Notes: generated by a model from the letters alone, not told the origin. 64,000 nucleotides of DNA from SZAS-103 sp043747745 (GCA_043747745.1 JAYTOP010000049.1:1-64000); one strand, 5' to 3'. Positions 45,350-55,251 are shown, counted from the first letter of the stretch. Program-made: numbers and translations.

Positions 45350-45461
45350 GTCTGGATGTCGCATCGACACCGATTCGCGGTAGCGCGTACGCTTGCGGGC
45401 AAGCACGATCGCGCGGAGTCGCAGGCACAGCACCTCAACTTTTTCAGGGAGCCAGTCAGAC

Positions 45462-47927
45462 ATGAGCATCCTCGCCCCGTTCCTGATCCTGCTGCTGGTC
45501 GGTCTTGTATCCGCATATCACCGGCTACCACTGCTGGTCTGGGCGCTGCTGACCGCCGCGGCCTTGTTCGCGAGCGCCCTGCTCGGCGCGAACCACCCGG
45601 CCAGCATCGTCGCCACCGTGCTGGTCGCGCTGGTCGCCATTCCGCTGCTGGTCCCGGCGATCCGGCTGCCATTAATCACCCGTCCGCTGCTGGACTTTTA
45701 CACGAAGATTTTGCCGCCGCTGTCGGACACCGAGCGCACTGCGCTGGAAGCCGGCACCGTCGGTTTCGAAGGCGAGCTGTTCTCGGGCAAGCCGAAGTGG
45801 GACGCATTGTTGAACCAGCCGAAACCCGAACTGACCGCTGAGGAGCAGGCCTTCCTCGACGGCCCCTGCGAGGAACTCTGCAAGATGGCCAACGACTGGG
45901 ACATCACCCACGTCCGCGCCGACCTGCCGCCGGAGATCTGGGATTACGTCAAGAAGAACCGCTTTTTCGGCATGATCATCCCGAAGGAATACGGCGGCCT
46001 CGGCTTCAGCGCACTTGCCAACCACAAGGTCATCCAGAAACTCGCTTCGATCTCCAGCACGCTCAGCTCGACCGTCGGCGTACCGAACTCGCTGGGACCC
46101 GGCGAATTGCTGATCCACTATGGCACCGAGGAGCAGAAGGATCATTACCTGCCGCGCCTCGCCGATGGCCGCGAAGTGCCCTGCTTCGGCTTGACCGGGC
46201 CGTTTGCAGGTTCGGATGCGACCTCGATCCCCGACTACGGCATCGTCTGCAAGCAGCCGTGGAACGGAGCGAATGTCATCGGCATCCGGCTGAACTTCGA
46301 CAAGCGCTACATCACGCTTGCTCCGGTCGCGACCATCATCGGCCTCGCGTTCCGCATGTACGACCCGGACGGTCTGATCGGCGACAAAAAAGACCTCGGC
46401 ATCAGCCTCGCCCTGGTTCCGCGCGACACCCCCGGCGTCGAGATCGGCCGTCGCCATTTCCCGCTCAACGTGCCATTCCAGAACGGCCCGATTCGCGGCA
46501 AGGACGTGTTCGTGCCGTTATCGGTGCTGATCGGCGGCGAGGAATACGCGGGCAAGGGCTGGCAAATGCTGGTCGAGGTGTTGTCGATCGGACGCTCGAT
46601 CACCCTACCCTCGACCGCCAGCGGCTCGGCGAAGATGGCCGCGATTGTCACTGGCGCATACGCTCGCATCCGCAAGCAGTTCGGCCTCTCGGTCGGTCGC
46701 TTCGAGGGCGTCGAGGAAGCGCTCGCGCGGATGGCCGGCAACGCGTATGCGATCAGCGCGCTGTCGCAGGCCGCAGCTGCCGCCGTCGCGCGCGGGGAGA
46801 ACCCGGCGGTGCCGTCGACGATCGCGAAATACCACTGCACCAGCATGGGCCGCGAAGTCGTGCAGGACGCCATGGACATCCACGGCGGCAAGGGCATCAT
46901 CCTCGGGCCGCGCAACTACATGGGTCGCAACTGGCAAGGCGCGCCGATCGGCATCACGGTCGAGGGCGCGAATATCATGACGCGCAGCCTGATGATCTTC
47001 GGCCAAGGCGCGATCCTCTGCCATCCGTGGGTGCTCAAGGAAATGAAGGCCGCGGGCCTCGAAGACCCTTCGCTGCGCCTGCAGGAATTCGACCGTAACC
47101 TGTTCGGCCACATCGGCTTCGCGATCTCGAATGCCGTTCGCGCGTACTGGTTCGGCCTGACCGCCTCGCGCATCGGCAAGGCGCCGGGCAACGACTACAC
47201 ACGACGCTATTTCCGCAAGCTCAACCGCTACTCCGCTGCGCTCGCGCTGATGGCGGATACCTCTATGCTGCTGCTCGGCGGCAAGCTCAAGTTCAAGGAA
47301 AAACTGTCCGCGCGCCTCGGCGACGTGCTCAGCCAGCTTTACATCGCCAGCAGCATGCTCAAGCGCTACCACGATGAGGATTGCCCGACATCCGACCAGC
47401 CGCTGCTCGCATGGGCGTTCCATGACGCCGTGCACAAGATGGAAGTCGCGCTATCCGGCGCGCTGCGCAATTTCCCGGTGCGCCCGGTCGGCTGGCTGCT
47501 GTGGGCGCTGGTGTTCCCGTGGGGCCGCCGCGCTCAGGCACCATCGGACCGCCTCGGCCATCGCGCCGCCGCCTTGCTGATGTCGCCATCCGACGCGCGC
47601 GACCGCCTCGCCGAAGGCATCTTTCTGACGCCGTGCGAAAACAATCCGGCGGGTCGCATTAACAGCTATCTCGCCAAGGTCGTGCTCGCCGAGCCGGTCG
47701 AGCGCAAGTTCTGGAAGGCGCTCAAGAACAGCGACATCGAGGCGCTGGATTTCCCGGCGCAACTTGCCGAGGGCGTCGCCGAAGGCTGGATCACCGCCGA
47801 GGAGAAAACCCAGCTCGAAGAACTGCGCGTGATGACGCTGGACACGATCTCGGTCGACGATTTCGACCCGGCCGAACTGGTCGCGGCAGCTCAGCTGAAG
47901 CCGCATGCAGTGTTTCGAGCGGCCTGA
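45462..47927 (+). CDS. fadE: acyl-CoA dehydrogenase FadE
   Basis: FadE does the first oxidation of fatty acid beta-oxidation with FAD. The 821-residue protein is the long gammaproteobacterial type: two N-terminal membrane segments (about 3-45), dehydrogenase domain with RFFGMIIPKEYGGLGFSA, CFGLTGPFAGSDATSI, GRSITLPSTASG, AMDIHGGKGI and a C-terminal DUF1974-type part (FPWGRRAQAPSDRLGHRAA; CENNPAGRINSYL). AGGGAG is 10-12 bases before the ATG. Opposite the TetR gene. Confidence 0.96.
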   Translation: MSILAPFLILLLVGLVSAYHRLPLLVWALLTAAALFASALLGANHPASIVATVLVALVAIPLLVPAIRLPLITRPLLDFYTKILPPLSDTERTALEAGTVGFEGELFSGKPKWDALLNQPKPELTAEEQAFLDGPCEELCKMANDWDITHVRADLPPEIWDYVKKNRFFGMIIPKEYGGLGFSALANHKVIQKLASISSTLSSTVGVPNSLGPGELLIHYGTEEQKDHYLPRLADGREVPCFGLTGPFAGSDATSIPDYGIVCKQPWNGANVIGIRLNFDKRYITLAPVATIIGLAFRMYDPDGLIGDKKDLGISLALVPRDTPGVEIGRRHFPLNVPFQNGPIRGKDVFVPLSVLIGGEEYAGKGWQMLVEVLSIGRSITLPSTASGSAKMAAIVTGAYARIRKQFGLSVGRFEGVEEALARMAGNAYAISALSQAAAAAVARGENPAVPSTIAKYHCTSMGREVVQDAMDIHGGKGIILGPRNYMGRNWQGAPIGITVEGANIMTRSLMIFGQGAILCHPWVLKEMKAAGLEDPSLRLQEFDRNLFGHIGFAISNAVRAYWFGLTASRIGKAPGNDYTRRYFRKLNRYSAALALMADTSMLLLGGKLKFKEKLSARLGDVLSQLYIASSMLKRYHDEDCPTSDQPLLAWAFHDAVHKMEVALSGALRNFPVRPVGWLLWALVFPWGRRAQAPSDRLGHRAAALLMSPSDARDRLAEGIFLTPCENNPAGRINSYLAKVVLAEPVERKFWKALKNSDIEALDFPAQLAEGVAEGWITAEEKTQLEELRVMTLDTISVDDFDPAELVAAAQLKPHAVFRAA

Positions 47928-47952
47928 CCGCGCGGTCCGCGGGCCGCTCGCT

Positions 47953-49269
47953 TCATTCGTCATTCGTCGCATCGATCGATCCGGTCTGCTCCGACAACAA
48001 CTCCGGCGCATGCGCAGCGCGCCAGCCGAACCAGCCCGACAGCGCCGCGGCGAACGTCGAGATCAATGCGAATCCCGCAACGCCGACGCCGAACGCCGTG
48101 AGGCCCTTCATCGACAGCGACACCACCACGTCGCCGAAACGCCAGCCCGCAGTGTCGATCACGTTCTTGCCCTTGTAGCGGGTTTCGCGTTCGGCGCGCG
48201 CATACAGGCTGTCCGACGCGGGCTTGCCGATGCCGTAGGCACTCGCGCGCGTGACGATCAGCATCGCGACCACCATCGCCGGCGTGCCGACGAGCGCGGC
48301 GGCCAGCAGGACGACGGCCTTGAGCGCGCCGTCCGCGACAAGCGCGGCGACCACGCCGTAACGCGACATCAGCAAGCGGGTGACGCCGACCTGCAACAGC
48401 AGCTGCAACACATTCGTTGCGAGATCGATATGCGCGTAGATCGTCTTGCGTGCTTCGCCGGTCGCCGCATGCGCCTTGATGACGTCCGCAGACAACGCAT
48501 ACGCAATCGTTCCGACCGCATCGCCGAGCAACAGCAGCGCGATCATCCGGCGCAGGAATGGCGAGCGGAACACTTGTTTGAGGCCATCGAACATACCGCC
48601 GCCGATGACATCGTGCGCATTCTCATTGCGATGCTGCAGGTTCGGATGCTGACGCGACCATGCCGATAAACGCCACGTGCACGCAATCGCGACCGCCAGC
48701 AACCCGATCGCCGCGATCAGCAGCACGTGGATCGGCAGCAGGCCCGCGACGATCGGCCCGACGATCGCGCCCAATGTGCCGCCTATCGCGATCACCGGAA
48801 ACAGCCGCCGTGCCTGCGCGCTGTCGAACACATCGGCCATGAAGCTCCAGAACACCGACACCACGCACAGGCTGAACACGCTCAGCCAGATGTAGAACAC
48901 GATGCCCAGCATGCGCGCGCCGATCCGCTCCTGCGCGTCGAATGCCGGCACGAACGCGACCAGGCAGAGGATGAAGAACAGGTACACCGCCGGGATGAAT
49001 TTCTCGCGCGGATAACGCGCAACCAACGCGCCGAATACCGGCACCAATGCGAGCGTGACGAAGAACGTAGCGGTCCAGAACTGCCACAGGTTCGTCGAGC
49101 CCACCGCCGCGCTGAACTGGTCGCGCACAGGCCGCAACAGGTAGTACGCGGCGAGCACGCAGAAGAACTGCACGAACGCCCATAGCAGCGCCGGACGCTC
49201 ATGCGCGCGTGCGCCCGTGGCCAGCACCAGGAGCGCATCGGATTCGGACCGATCGTCAGGCGCGCTCAT
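47953..49269 (-). CDS. MFS / ATP-ADP translocase-like membrane transporter
   Basis: A 438-residue protein with about 12 hydrophobic helices. AYYLLRPVRDQFSAAVG near residue 40 is the signature of the nucleotide-translocase-like group (COG3202), and VIAIGGTLGAIVGPIVAG and a long loop around 205-225 fit a 6+6 layout. Free-living xanthomonads carry such genes without known nucleotide import, so the substrate is open. It ends 25 bp from fadE, convergent. Confidence 0.75.
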   Translation of the reverse strand: MSAPDDRSESDALLVLATGARAHERPALLWAFVQFFCVLAAYYLLRPVRDQFSAAVGSTNLWQFWTATFFVTLALVPVFGALVARYPREKFIPAVYLFFILCLVAFVPAFDAQERIGARMLGIVFYIWLSVFSLCVVSVFWSFMADVFDSAQARRLFPVIAIGGTLGAIVGPIVAGLLPIHVLLIAAIGLLAVAIACTWRLSAWSRQHPNLQHRNENAHDVIGGGMFDGLKQVFRSPFLRRMIALLLLGDAVGTIAYALSADVIKAHAATGEARKTIYAHIDLATNVLQLLLQVGVTRLLMSRYGVVAALVADGALKAVVLLAAALVGTPAMVVAMLIVTRASAYGIGKPASDSLYARAERETRYKGKNVIDTAGWRFGDVVVSLSMKGLTAFGVGVAGFALISTFAAALSGWFGWRAAHAPELLSEQTGSIDATNDE

Positions 49270-49461
49270 CGAGCAGGATCATCGGGCTGGTCGAGATGGA
49301 CGCATGCGCGCCGAGCTTAGCCGACGCCCGGCGTCACGGGAAATCGACACGCCGCACGCGATCGTCGCCGACGTTGGAATGTTTGCTCTAGCCTGCGGGC
49401 CTAGCCTCGCCCGATCGCCTCTGTGGGTGCCTCTGTGTCCAACTCCTCCCTGCTCGATCAA

Positions 49462-51039
49462 ATGTCGTACGACTACATCATCGTGGGCGCCGGCTCGGCC
49501 GGTTGCGTGCTGGCGAATCGTCTTTCCGAAGATCCTGGCATCAAGGTACTGTTACTCGAAGCGGGCCCGCGCGACTGGCACCCCTTCATCCACATGCCCG
49601 CCGGCCTCGCGAAGCTGGTCGGCAAGAAAGGCGTCAACTGGGATTACAACACCGCGCCGCAGCCGCAACTCGGAGGCCGCAGGCTGTGGTGGCCGCGCGG
49701 CAAGGTGCTCGGCGGATCGAGCTCGATCAACGCGATGTGCGACATCCGCGGCGTGCCGCGCGATTACGACGAATGGGTCGAACTCGGCGCCGATGGCTGG
49801 GGCTGGAACGACGTGCTGCCTTGGTTTAAACGCAGCGAAGGCAATGAGCGCGGCGCCGATGCGCTGCATGGTGCCGACGGCCCGCTGAAGGTAGCGAACC
49901 TGCGCTACACGAACGAACTCTCGCGCGCCTTCGTCGAAGCGGCAACGCAGGCCGGGCATCCGCGCAACGACGACTTCAACGGCGCGACGCAGGACGGCTT
50001 CGGCCTGTACCAGGTGACCCAGACCAATGGCGCGCGCTGCTCGTCGGCGGTCGCCTATCTCGACCCTGCGAAGCCGCGCGCGAATCTCACCGTCGCGACC
50101 GGTGCGCTCGCGCATCGCGTGACCTTCGACAAGGTGCGAGCAACCGGCGTCGCCTACATGCATCGCGGTCAGGCCATCGTCGCGACTGCGAAGCGCGAAG
50201 TGCTGCTCAGTGGCGGCGCGATCAACTCGCCGCAGTTGCTGATGCTCTCGGGCATCGGCCCGGCCGCGCATCTGCGCGAGCATGGCATCGACGTGCGCGT
50301 CGACCTGTCTGGCGTCGGCGGCAATCTGCAGGATCATCTCGATGCCTGCACCGTGCAACGCAGCACGCGCAAAATTACCTACGACCACATCAGCGACATC
50401 ACCACCGCGTGGAATTATTACCTGCACCGCCAAGGCGTCGGCACCAGCAATGTCGCCGAAGCCGGAGGCTTCCTGCGCTCGAAACTCGCACCCGACGAAC
50501 GCGACGACGTGCAATTCCATTTCGTACCCGCGATGCTCGACGACCACGGCCGCCACCGCCTCAAAGGCTGGGGCTACACCGCCCACGCCTGTAACCTGCG
50601 CCCGCGCAGTCGCGGGAAGATTCTGTTGAATTCGGCCAATCCCGCCGACAAGGCGCGCATCGAGCCAGGCTACCTCACCGATGAAGGCGGCGGCGACCTG
50701 AAGCACATGATCGAATGCGTGCGCCTCGCGCGCGAACTGCTCGCCCAGCCCGCGTTCGCACCGTACCGTGGCGAGGAAATTTTCCCGGGCGCCGCAGCGC
50801 AGGACGACAAGGCGATCGAGGCCTTCATCCGCGCAAAAGCCGAAACCATCTACCACCCGGTCGGCAGCTGCCGCATGGGCCAGGACGATTTGTCCGTGGT
50901 CGATCCGCAACTGCGCGTGCGCGGCGTCGAAGGGTTGCGCGTGATCGACGCATCGGTGATGCCGAAGTTGATCGGCGGGAATACGAATGCGCCGACGATC
51001 ATGATTGCGGAGAGGGCGACGAATTTGATTCGGGGTTGA
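49462..51039 (+). CDS. GMC-family FAD-dependent alcohol dehydrogenase
   Basis: 525 residues with the FAD-binding YIIVGAGSAGCVLANRLSED, the GMC signature 1 WWPRGKVLGGSSSINAM and signature 2 GGAINSPQLLMLSGIGPA, and C-terminal HPVGSCRMG and GGNTNAPTIMIAER with the catalytic His/Asn pair. It resembles the AlkJ/BetA group that oxidises aliphatic alcohols or choline; betA-specific residues cannot be judged by eye and no bet genes are near, so an aliphatic alcohol is more likely. Confidence 0.92.
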   Translation: MSYDYIIVGAGSAGCVLANRLSEDPGIKVLLLEAGPRDWHPFIHMPAGLAKLVGKKGVNWDYNTAPQPQLGGRRLWWPRGKVLGGSSSINAMCDIRGVPRDYDEWVELGADGWGWNDVLPWFKRSEGNERGADALHGADGPLKVANLRYTNELSRAFVEAATQAGHPRNDDFNGATQDGFGLYQVTQTNGARCSSAVAYLDPAKPRANLTVATGALAHRVTFDKVRATGVAYMHRGQAIVATAKREVLLSGGAINSPQLLMLSGIGPAAHLREHGIDVRVDLSGVGGNLQDHLDACTVQRSTRKITYDHISDITTAWNYYLHRQGVGTSNVAEAGGFLRSKLAPDERDDVQFHFVPAMLDDHGRHRLKGWGYTAHACNLRPRSRGKILLNSANPADKARIEPGYLTDEGGGDLKHMIECVRLARELLAQPAFAPYRGEEIFPGAAAQDDKAIEAFIRAKAETIYHPVGSCRMGQDDLSVVDPQLRVRGVEGLRVIDASVMPKLIGGNTNAPTIMIAERATNLIRG

Positions 51040-51085
51040 TCTGATCAGTTGTTCCCTTCTTCCCTTGCGGGGAGCAGGAAATACA

Positions 51086-52054
51086 TCAAGCCCGCAACAA
51101 CTCCAGCATCACCGCCATTCTCACCGCCACCCCATTCGACACCTGCGCAAGCACCAGCGATTGCGATCCGTCGGCGACCTCGTCGCTGATCTCGACGCCA
51201 CGATTCATCGGCCCTGGATGCAATACGACCGCATCGGGCTTCGCGCGTGCGAGACGTTCGGCGGTGAGTCCGTATTCGCGGAAATAAGCCTGCATCGACG
51301 GCACCAGGCCTTCCTCCATACGTTCGCGCTGCAGGCGCAGCATCATGAATGCGTCAACGCCGTCGAGCATCGCGTCGAGATCGTGGCTCACCACGCATCC
51401 GTCCAGTTCGTACTTCGATGGCAGCAACGATTCCGGTGCGCAGACGCGGATTTCGCCGCAGCCAAGCGTGCGCAGCGCGGCGAGATCCGAACGCGCGACG
51501 CGTGAATGCCTCACATCTCCGACGACCAGTACCGTGAGCGTCGAGAAATCCGCACCTTTCGCCTGGTGCAAGGTCAGCATGTCGAGCAGACCTTGGGTCG
51601 GATGCTGATGGCGACCGTCGCCGGCATTGATCAGCGCGGTGTTGGTTCCAGCTTGCGCTGCCAGCGCCGCGACCGCGCCGTTCTCGCCCGCGCGCACGAT
51701 GAAGCAATCCACGCCCATCGCTTCGAGGTTGCGCAGCGTGTCGAGCGTGGTCTCGCCCTTACCCGCCGACGATGCCGACAGGTCGAAGTTCAGCACGTCC
51801 GCGCCAAGCCGCATCGCGGCTAGATGGAACGCGCTGCGCGTGCGCGTCGATGGTTCGAGGAACAAGGTGCAGGCCGTGCGGCCAGCGAGTCGCGTGCGCT
51901 GCGCAGTGCCATCCCGCGCATCGGGGCGCAGGCGTTGTGCAGAATCAAGCAGGCGTTCGAGCGCCGCGCGCGGCAGGCCTTCAAGCGTGAGCAGATGGCG
52001 CAGGGTGCCGTCAGGGCGCAGTTGCAGATCGCTGTCGGTCATCGCATCGTTCAT
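51086..52054 (-). CDS. pyrB: aspartate carbamoyltransferase catalytic chain
   Basis: PyrB makes carbamoyl-aspartate, the committed step of pyrimidine synthesis. The 322-residue protein has the carbamoyl-phosphate loop FLEPSTRTRSAFHLAA (about 64), GKGETTLDTLRNLE, HQHPTQGLLDM and LVLHPGPMNRGVEI. No pyrI is adjacent. The ATG overlaps the ruvX stop (ATGA), third gene in algH-ruvX-pyrB. It ends convergently with the GMC gene. Confidence 0.96.
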   Translation of the reverse strand: MNDAMTDSDLQLRPDGTLRHLLTLEGLPRAALERLLDSAQRLRPDARDGTAQRTRLAGRTACTLFLEPSTRTRSAFHLAAMRLGADVLNFDLSASSAGKGETTLDTLRNLEAMGVDCFIVRAGENGAVAALAAQAGTNTALINAGDGRHQHPTQGLLDMLTLHQAKGADFSTLTVLVVGDVRHSRVARSDLAALRTLGCGEIRVCAPESLLPSKYELDGCVVSHDLDAMLDGVDAFMMLRLQRERMEEGLVPSMQAYFREYGLTAERLARAKPDAVVLHPGPMNRGVEISDEVADGSQSLVLAQVSNGVAVRMAVMLELLRA

Positions 52055-52563
52055 GGCGCATCTTTGCCTGGTGTTGGATCGGATGGTATCGGCGCATCGG
52101 TGTCGGGCACGCTGTCGCTGTCGCTCGGCGCGGCGAGCCAGCGTTCGACGATCACTGCCGCGGCCAGCGCATCCAGATTCTTCGCATCGGCACGCTTTCG
52201 CGCACCTGCGGCGCGCGCATCGGCGAAACGCTGCGCGGCTTCGATCGAACTGCTGCGCTCGTCCACCAGCCTCACCGGCAAGCGGTAGCGCGCAATCGCG
52301 TCGCGCGCAAAGCGATGCGCACGCTGGCGCGAGGGCTGGTCGCCATCGGCAAGCGTGCGCGGATCGCCGATCACCAATGCATCCGGCCGCCATTCGCGCA
52401 GCAACTTGTCGATCGCGGGCCAGTCGGCGACGTCATCGCGCATGTCCACGACGGCCAGGTCGCGCGCGGTCGCCGAGACCGCATTGCCGACCGCCACGCC
52501 GATGCGCTTGGCGCCGACATCGAAGCCGAGCACCGTGACGATGGGCCGAATCGCATCGCTCAT
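52051..52563 (-). CDS. ruvX: RuvX/YqgF pre-16S rRNA nuclease
   Basis: YqgF has an RNase-H-like fold and finishes the 5' end of 16S rRNA. The 170-residue protein shows VLGFDVGAKRIGVAVGN with the first Asp, LVIGDPRTLADG, VRLVDERSSSIEA and a final DAxAA-type Asp (NLDALAAAVIVERWL). A ~25-residue Asp/Pro/Ser tail (DSDSVPDTDAPIPSD) goes beyond the usual end. Overlaps algH upstream and pyrB downstream by 4 bases each. Confidence 0.94.
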   Translation of the reverse strand: MSDAIRPIVTVLGFDVGAKRIGVAVGNAVSATARDLAVVDMRDDVADWPAIDKLLREWRPDALVIGDPRTLADGDQPSRQRAHRFARDAIARYRLPVRLVDERSSSIEAAQRFADARAAGARKRADAKNLDALAAAVIVERWLAAPSDSDSVPDTDAPIPSDPTPGKDAP

Positions 52564-53135
52564 GCGTGGCCGACATAGCCCGCAAACTGCCCCAGATCGA
52601 CGCCGAGATGCCGTGCCGCAGCCTGCCATCGTTGCTCGATCGGCGTGTCGAACACGATCGCCTGATCGGCCGGCACCGTGAGCCAGGCATTGTCGACGAT
52701 TTCCTGTTCGAGTTGGCCGGCACTCCAGCTCGCATAACCCAATGTGACCAGATGCCTTCGCGGGCCGAAGCCGCGCGCCATCGCGACCAGGATTTCGCGT
52801 GAGGTGGTCACCGCCATTCCCGGCGCGACGCGCATCGTGGACGGCCATTCGTCGCCGCCGTCGTGCAGTACGAATCCGCGATCGGGCAACACCGGACCAC
52901 CGATGAGCACGGTGTCATCGGCGATAGCGGCCAGTTCGGTCATGAGATCCATCTGTTCCAGCACTTCGCCGAGCCGGTAGTCCGACGGTCGGTTGACCAG
53001 CAGGCCCATCGCACCATGCTCGTTGTGCTCGCACAGCAAGGTCACGCCGCGCGCGAAATGCGGATCGTCCATCGTCGGCACGGCGATCAGGAAATGATTG
53101 ACGAGGTACGCATTGGCGGGGTGCGGGCGTTGCAT
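52560..53135 (-). CDS. algH: YqgE/AlgH family protein
   Basis: 191 residues of the UPF0301 family: LVNHFLIAVPTMDDPHFARGVTLLCEHNEHGAMGLLVNRP spans the defining segment (about 7-47) and YASWSAGQLEQEIVDNAWL the C-terminal one. AlgH was named for an effect on alginate genes in Pseudomonas; the biochemical role is unclear. First gene of a three-gene run with ruvX and pyrB, which is a conserved order in gammaproteobacteria. Confidence 0.94.
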   Translation of the reverse strand: MQRPHPANAYLVNHFLIAVPTMDDPHFARGVTLLCEHNEHGAMGLLVNRPSDYRLGEVLEQMDLMTELAAIADDTVLIGGPVLPDRGFVLHDGGDEWPSTMRVAPGMAVTTSREILVAMARGFGPRRHLVTLGYASWSAGQLEQEIVDNAWLTVPADQAIVFDTPIEQRWQAAARHLGVDLGQFAGYVGHA

Positions 53136-53270
53136 GAGCGCATTCTAGCGCGTCCATCCGTTAGCCTGGCCGCGCTTCCGGCACGCGCCGCCGTGTGCAA
53201 TTTGCGGGTCTGCCTACTCTAGAATGGTGAACGCGTCGCGAGCGGCGCAGGTTACAGGGGGAGTTGCAGC

Positions 53271-54038
53271 ATGCTCGGGATTCGCGAACACACCGGCCGC
53301 GCCCTGGCCCGCTATTTGTCCAAGCCGATCGATCGTGACCGCAACCCGTCGACCTCGATGCCGTCGCAAGTGGCGACGACCATCCGCAAGGGCGACGTGC
53401 TGCTGGTGGATGGCAACAGCCGTTTCTCGGTCGCAATCCGCTACCTCACCCAGTCCACCTGGTCGCACGCGGCGTTGTGCGTCGGCGAGCAGACCGATGC
53501 ATCTGGCGCGACCTCGCCGCATCTACTCGAAGCCGACGTCATCAAGGGCGTGCAGATCGTTCCTCTCGCGAAATACGCCGAATTCCATACGCGGATCTGC
53601 CGTCCGGTCGGCCTGGAGACGCAGGAAACCGACTCCGTGATCGCGTTCGCGATGGAGCGCCTCGGCCATCAGTACGACATGAAGAACGTCTTCGACCTGG
53701 TGCGCTACCTGATCCGCACGCCGCCGTTGCCGGATCGTTTCAAGCGCCGTGTGCTGGCGATCGGCAGCGGCGACCCGACCCGCGCGATATGCTCCAGTCT
53801 CATTGCCCAAGCTTACCAGTCGGTGCACTACCCGATCCTGCCGCAGGTCGTACTCGACGGCGACGATTCGGCCGCGCGCAGCAAGCGCAAGGAGCTGCTG
53901 CAGATCCGCCACTACAGCCTGTTTGCGCCGCGCGACTTCGACGTCTCGCCCTACTTCCGCATCGTCAAGCCGACCATCGAAACCGGCTTCGATCCGCACC
54001 AGGTCGCGTGGGCGATGGGCAAGGACGTGCCGGCATAG
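53271..54038 (+). CDS. YiiX-like permuted NlpC/P60 cysteine hydrolase
   Basis: 255 residues. IRKGDVLLVDG, then STWSHAALCVG with the catalytic His, and a later RAICSSLIAQAYQS with the Cys give the His-before-Cys order of the circularly permuted papain-like (YaeF/YiiX) group. Such enzymes may cleave amides in peptidoglycan or lipids. No signal peptide is visible. GGGGGAG lies seven bases before the ATG. Confidence 0.8.
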   Translation: MLGIREHTGRALARYLSKPIDRDRNPSTSMPSQVATTIRKGDVLLVDGNSRFSVAIRYLTQSTWSHAALCVGEQTDASGATSPHLLEADVIKGVQIVPLAKYAEFHTRICRPVGLETQETDSVIAFAMERLGHQYDMKNVFDLVRYLIRTPPLPDRFKRRVLAIGSGDPTRAICSSLIAQAYQSVHYPILPQVVLDGDDSAARSKRKELLQIRHYSLFAPRDFDVSPYFRIVKPTIETGFDPHQVAWAMGKDVPA

Positions 54039-54151
54039 GCAGCCCAGGCTCTTCTGTGACAACCACTCCCGCACAGATAGGTCTCGACAGGCATCGATGA
54101 ACATGACCCGTTTACCCGTTACGATGCCTCGCTGATCACGGAGACCCGCTC

Positions 54152-54979
54152 GTGGATGCCACCGCGCTGTTACGTTCCATTCCCTTGTTCGAGGGTCTTG
54201 AAGAAGACGACCTGGTCGCGCTGTCGGCCGCGCTTGAGCCGCGCAGCTTCCGCGCCGGCACCATGATCTTCGCCCAGGGCGATGTCGGCAGCGCGATGTA
54301 CATCATCGAGAGCGGCGACGTGAACATCCACCTGCCCGGCGAGAAATCCCACCGCATCTCGCTCAAGGACATCGCGCGCGGCGAATATTTCGGCGAACTG
54401 TCGCTGTTCGACGACCTGCCGCGCAGCGCGAGCGCGCTGGCAACCAGCAACGCGGTGCTGCTCGAACTGCAGCGCGAGACCCTCGAAAATTACCTGGACC
54501 GCCGACCACGCGCAGCGATGGCGATCCTGCGCACGATGGGCCAGCGCCTGCGCGAAACCAATACGATGCTTTCGGCACGCGCGGCGAAGAACGTCGACGC
54601 GGAATTCGAGCAGAACCTGTCCTGGAGCGACCGCCTCGCCGATGCCGTGGCCGAACTCAATGGCAGCTGGAAGTTCATCGTCTTCCTGCTCGCGATGACC
54701 GCAGGCTGGTGCGTCGTGAACACCGCGATCATCATGAAGCAGCCGCTCGACCCGTATCCGTATGCGTTTTTCAACCTCGCACTGGCCGTACTGGTCGGTC
54801 TGCAGGGCCCGCTGATCGTGATGAGCCAGAACCGCCAGTCCTTCAAGGACCGCGCACGCGCCGAAACCGACTTCAAGGTCAACCTCAAGAACGAGGTCAA
54901 TATCGAGACCCTCATCCGCGAACTCAGCGAGTTTCGCGCGGAGGTCAGCGAAAAGATCGGCAAGGATGGAAACGGCTGA
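54152..54979 (+). CDS. cyclic-nucleotide-binding domain protein with DUF1003
   Basis: 275 residues. The N-terminal ~125 form a cNMP-binding domain (LFEGLEEDDLVALSAAL; GSAMYIIESGDVNIHLPG; GEYFGELSLFDDLPRSASA with the phosphate cassette). Then DUF1003 (about 150-250) with two membrane helices (FIVFLLAMTAGWCVVNTAI and FFNLALAVLVGLQGPLIVMSQNRQ) and a helical tail. It may sense cAMP or cyclic di-GMP at the membrane; the ligand cannot be told. GTG start after CGGAG. Confidence 0.87.
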   Translation: MDATALLRSIPLFEGLEEDDLVALSAALEPRSFRAGTMIFAQGDVGSAMYIIESGDVNIHLPGEKSHRISLKDIARGEYFGELSLFDDLPRSASALATSNAVLLELQRETLENYLDRRPRAAMAILRTMGQRLRETNTMLSARAAKNVDAEFEQNLSWSDRLADAVAELNGSWKFIVFLLAMTAGWCVVNTAIIMKQPLDPYPYAFFNLALAVLVGLQGPLIVMSQNRQSFKDRARAETDFKVNLKNEVNIETLIRELSEFRAEVSEKIGKDGNG

Positions 54980-55036
54980 ATCGATCCAGATGCCGGTTGA
55001 TCACACTGCATCCTCGCGGGAGTGACCCGCTGGTGA

Positions 55037-55189
55037 CGGACATCGCGGAAACGCGGCTGGCTTCGTAAATTCTTCTCGGACCACAACCTGAAATCGGGTG
55101 ACAAGGTAGTCATCGCCCAGACGCGCCTCGACGAATACAAAATCTATCCGGAGCGCTTGTCACCACGATCTGATTTCGGTCAATCTTGA
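55037..55189 (+). pseudogene. possible gene remnant with a B3-like end
   Basis: In the 323-bp gap after the cNMP gene, a 50-codon stretch without a start codon reads RGWLRKFFSDHNLKSGDKVV and then EYKIYPER before a stop. The pattern W-x-x-F-x-x-x-x-L-x-x-GD-x-V-x-I...Y-x-I is like the end of B3-type DNA-binding or related barrels. It looks like the broken C-terminus of a lost gene; family not settled. The rest of the gap holds a terminator and nothing else recognisable. Confidence 0.3.
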
Positions 55190-55251
55190 AGCGGCGCTGA
55201 TCGCTCGGAGAACCTGCGGGCCAGTAGTGTGGTACGCGGTCGGTACTCGTG

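Noticed and set aside
51040..51085. A further paired G-array element between the GMC gene and pyrB
   Set aside because: Only two TTCCC-like units and a short GGGGA are present; arms are too short and irregular to place it in the family.
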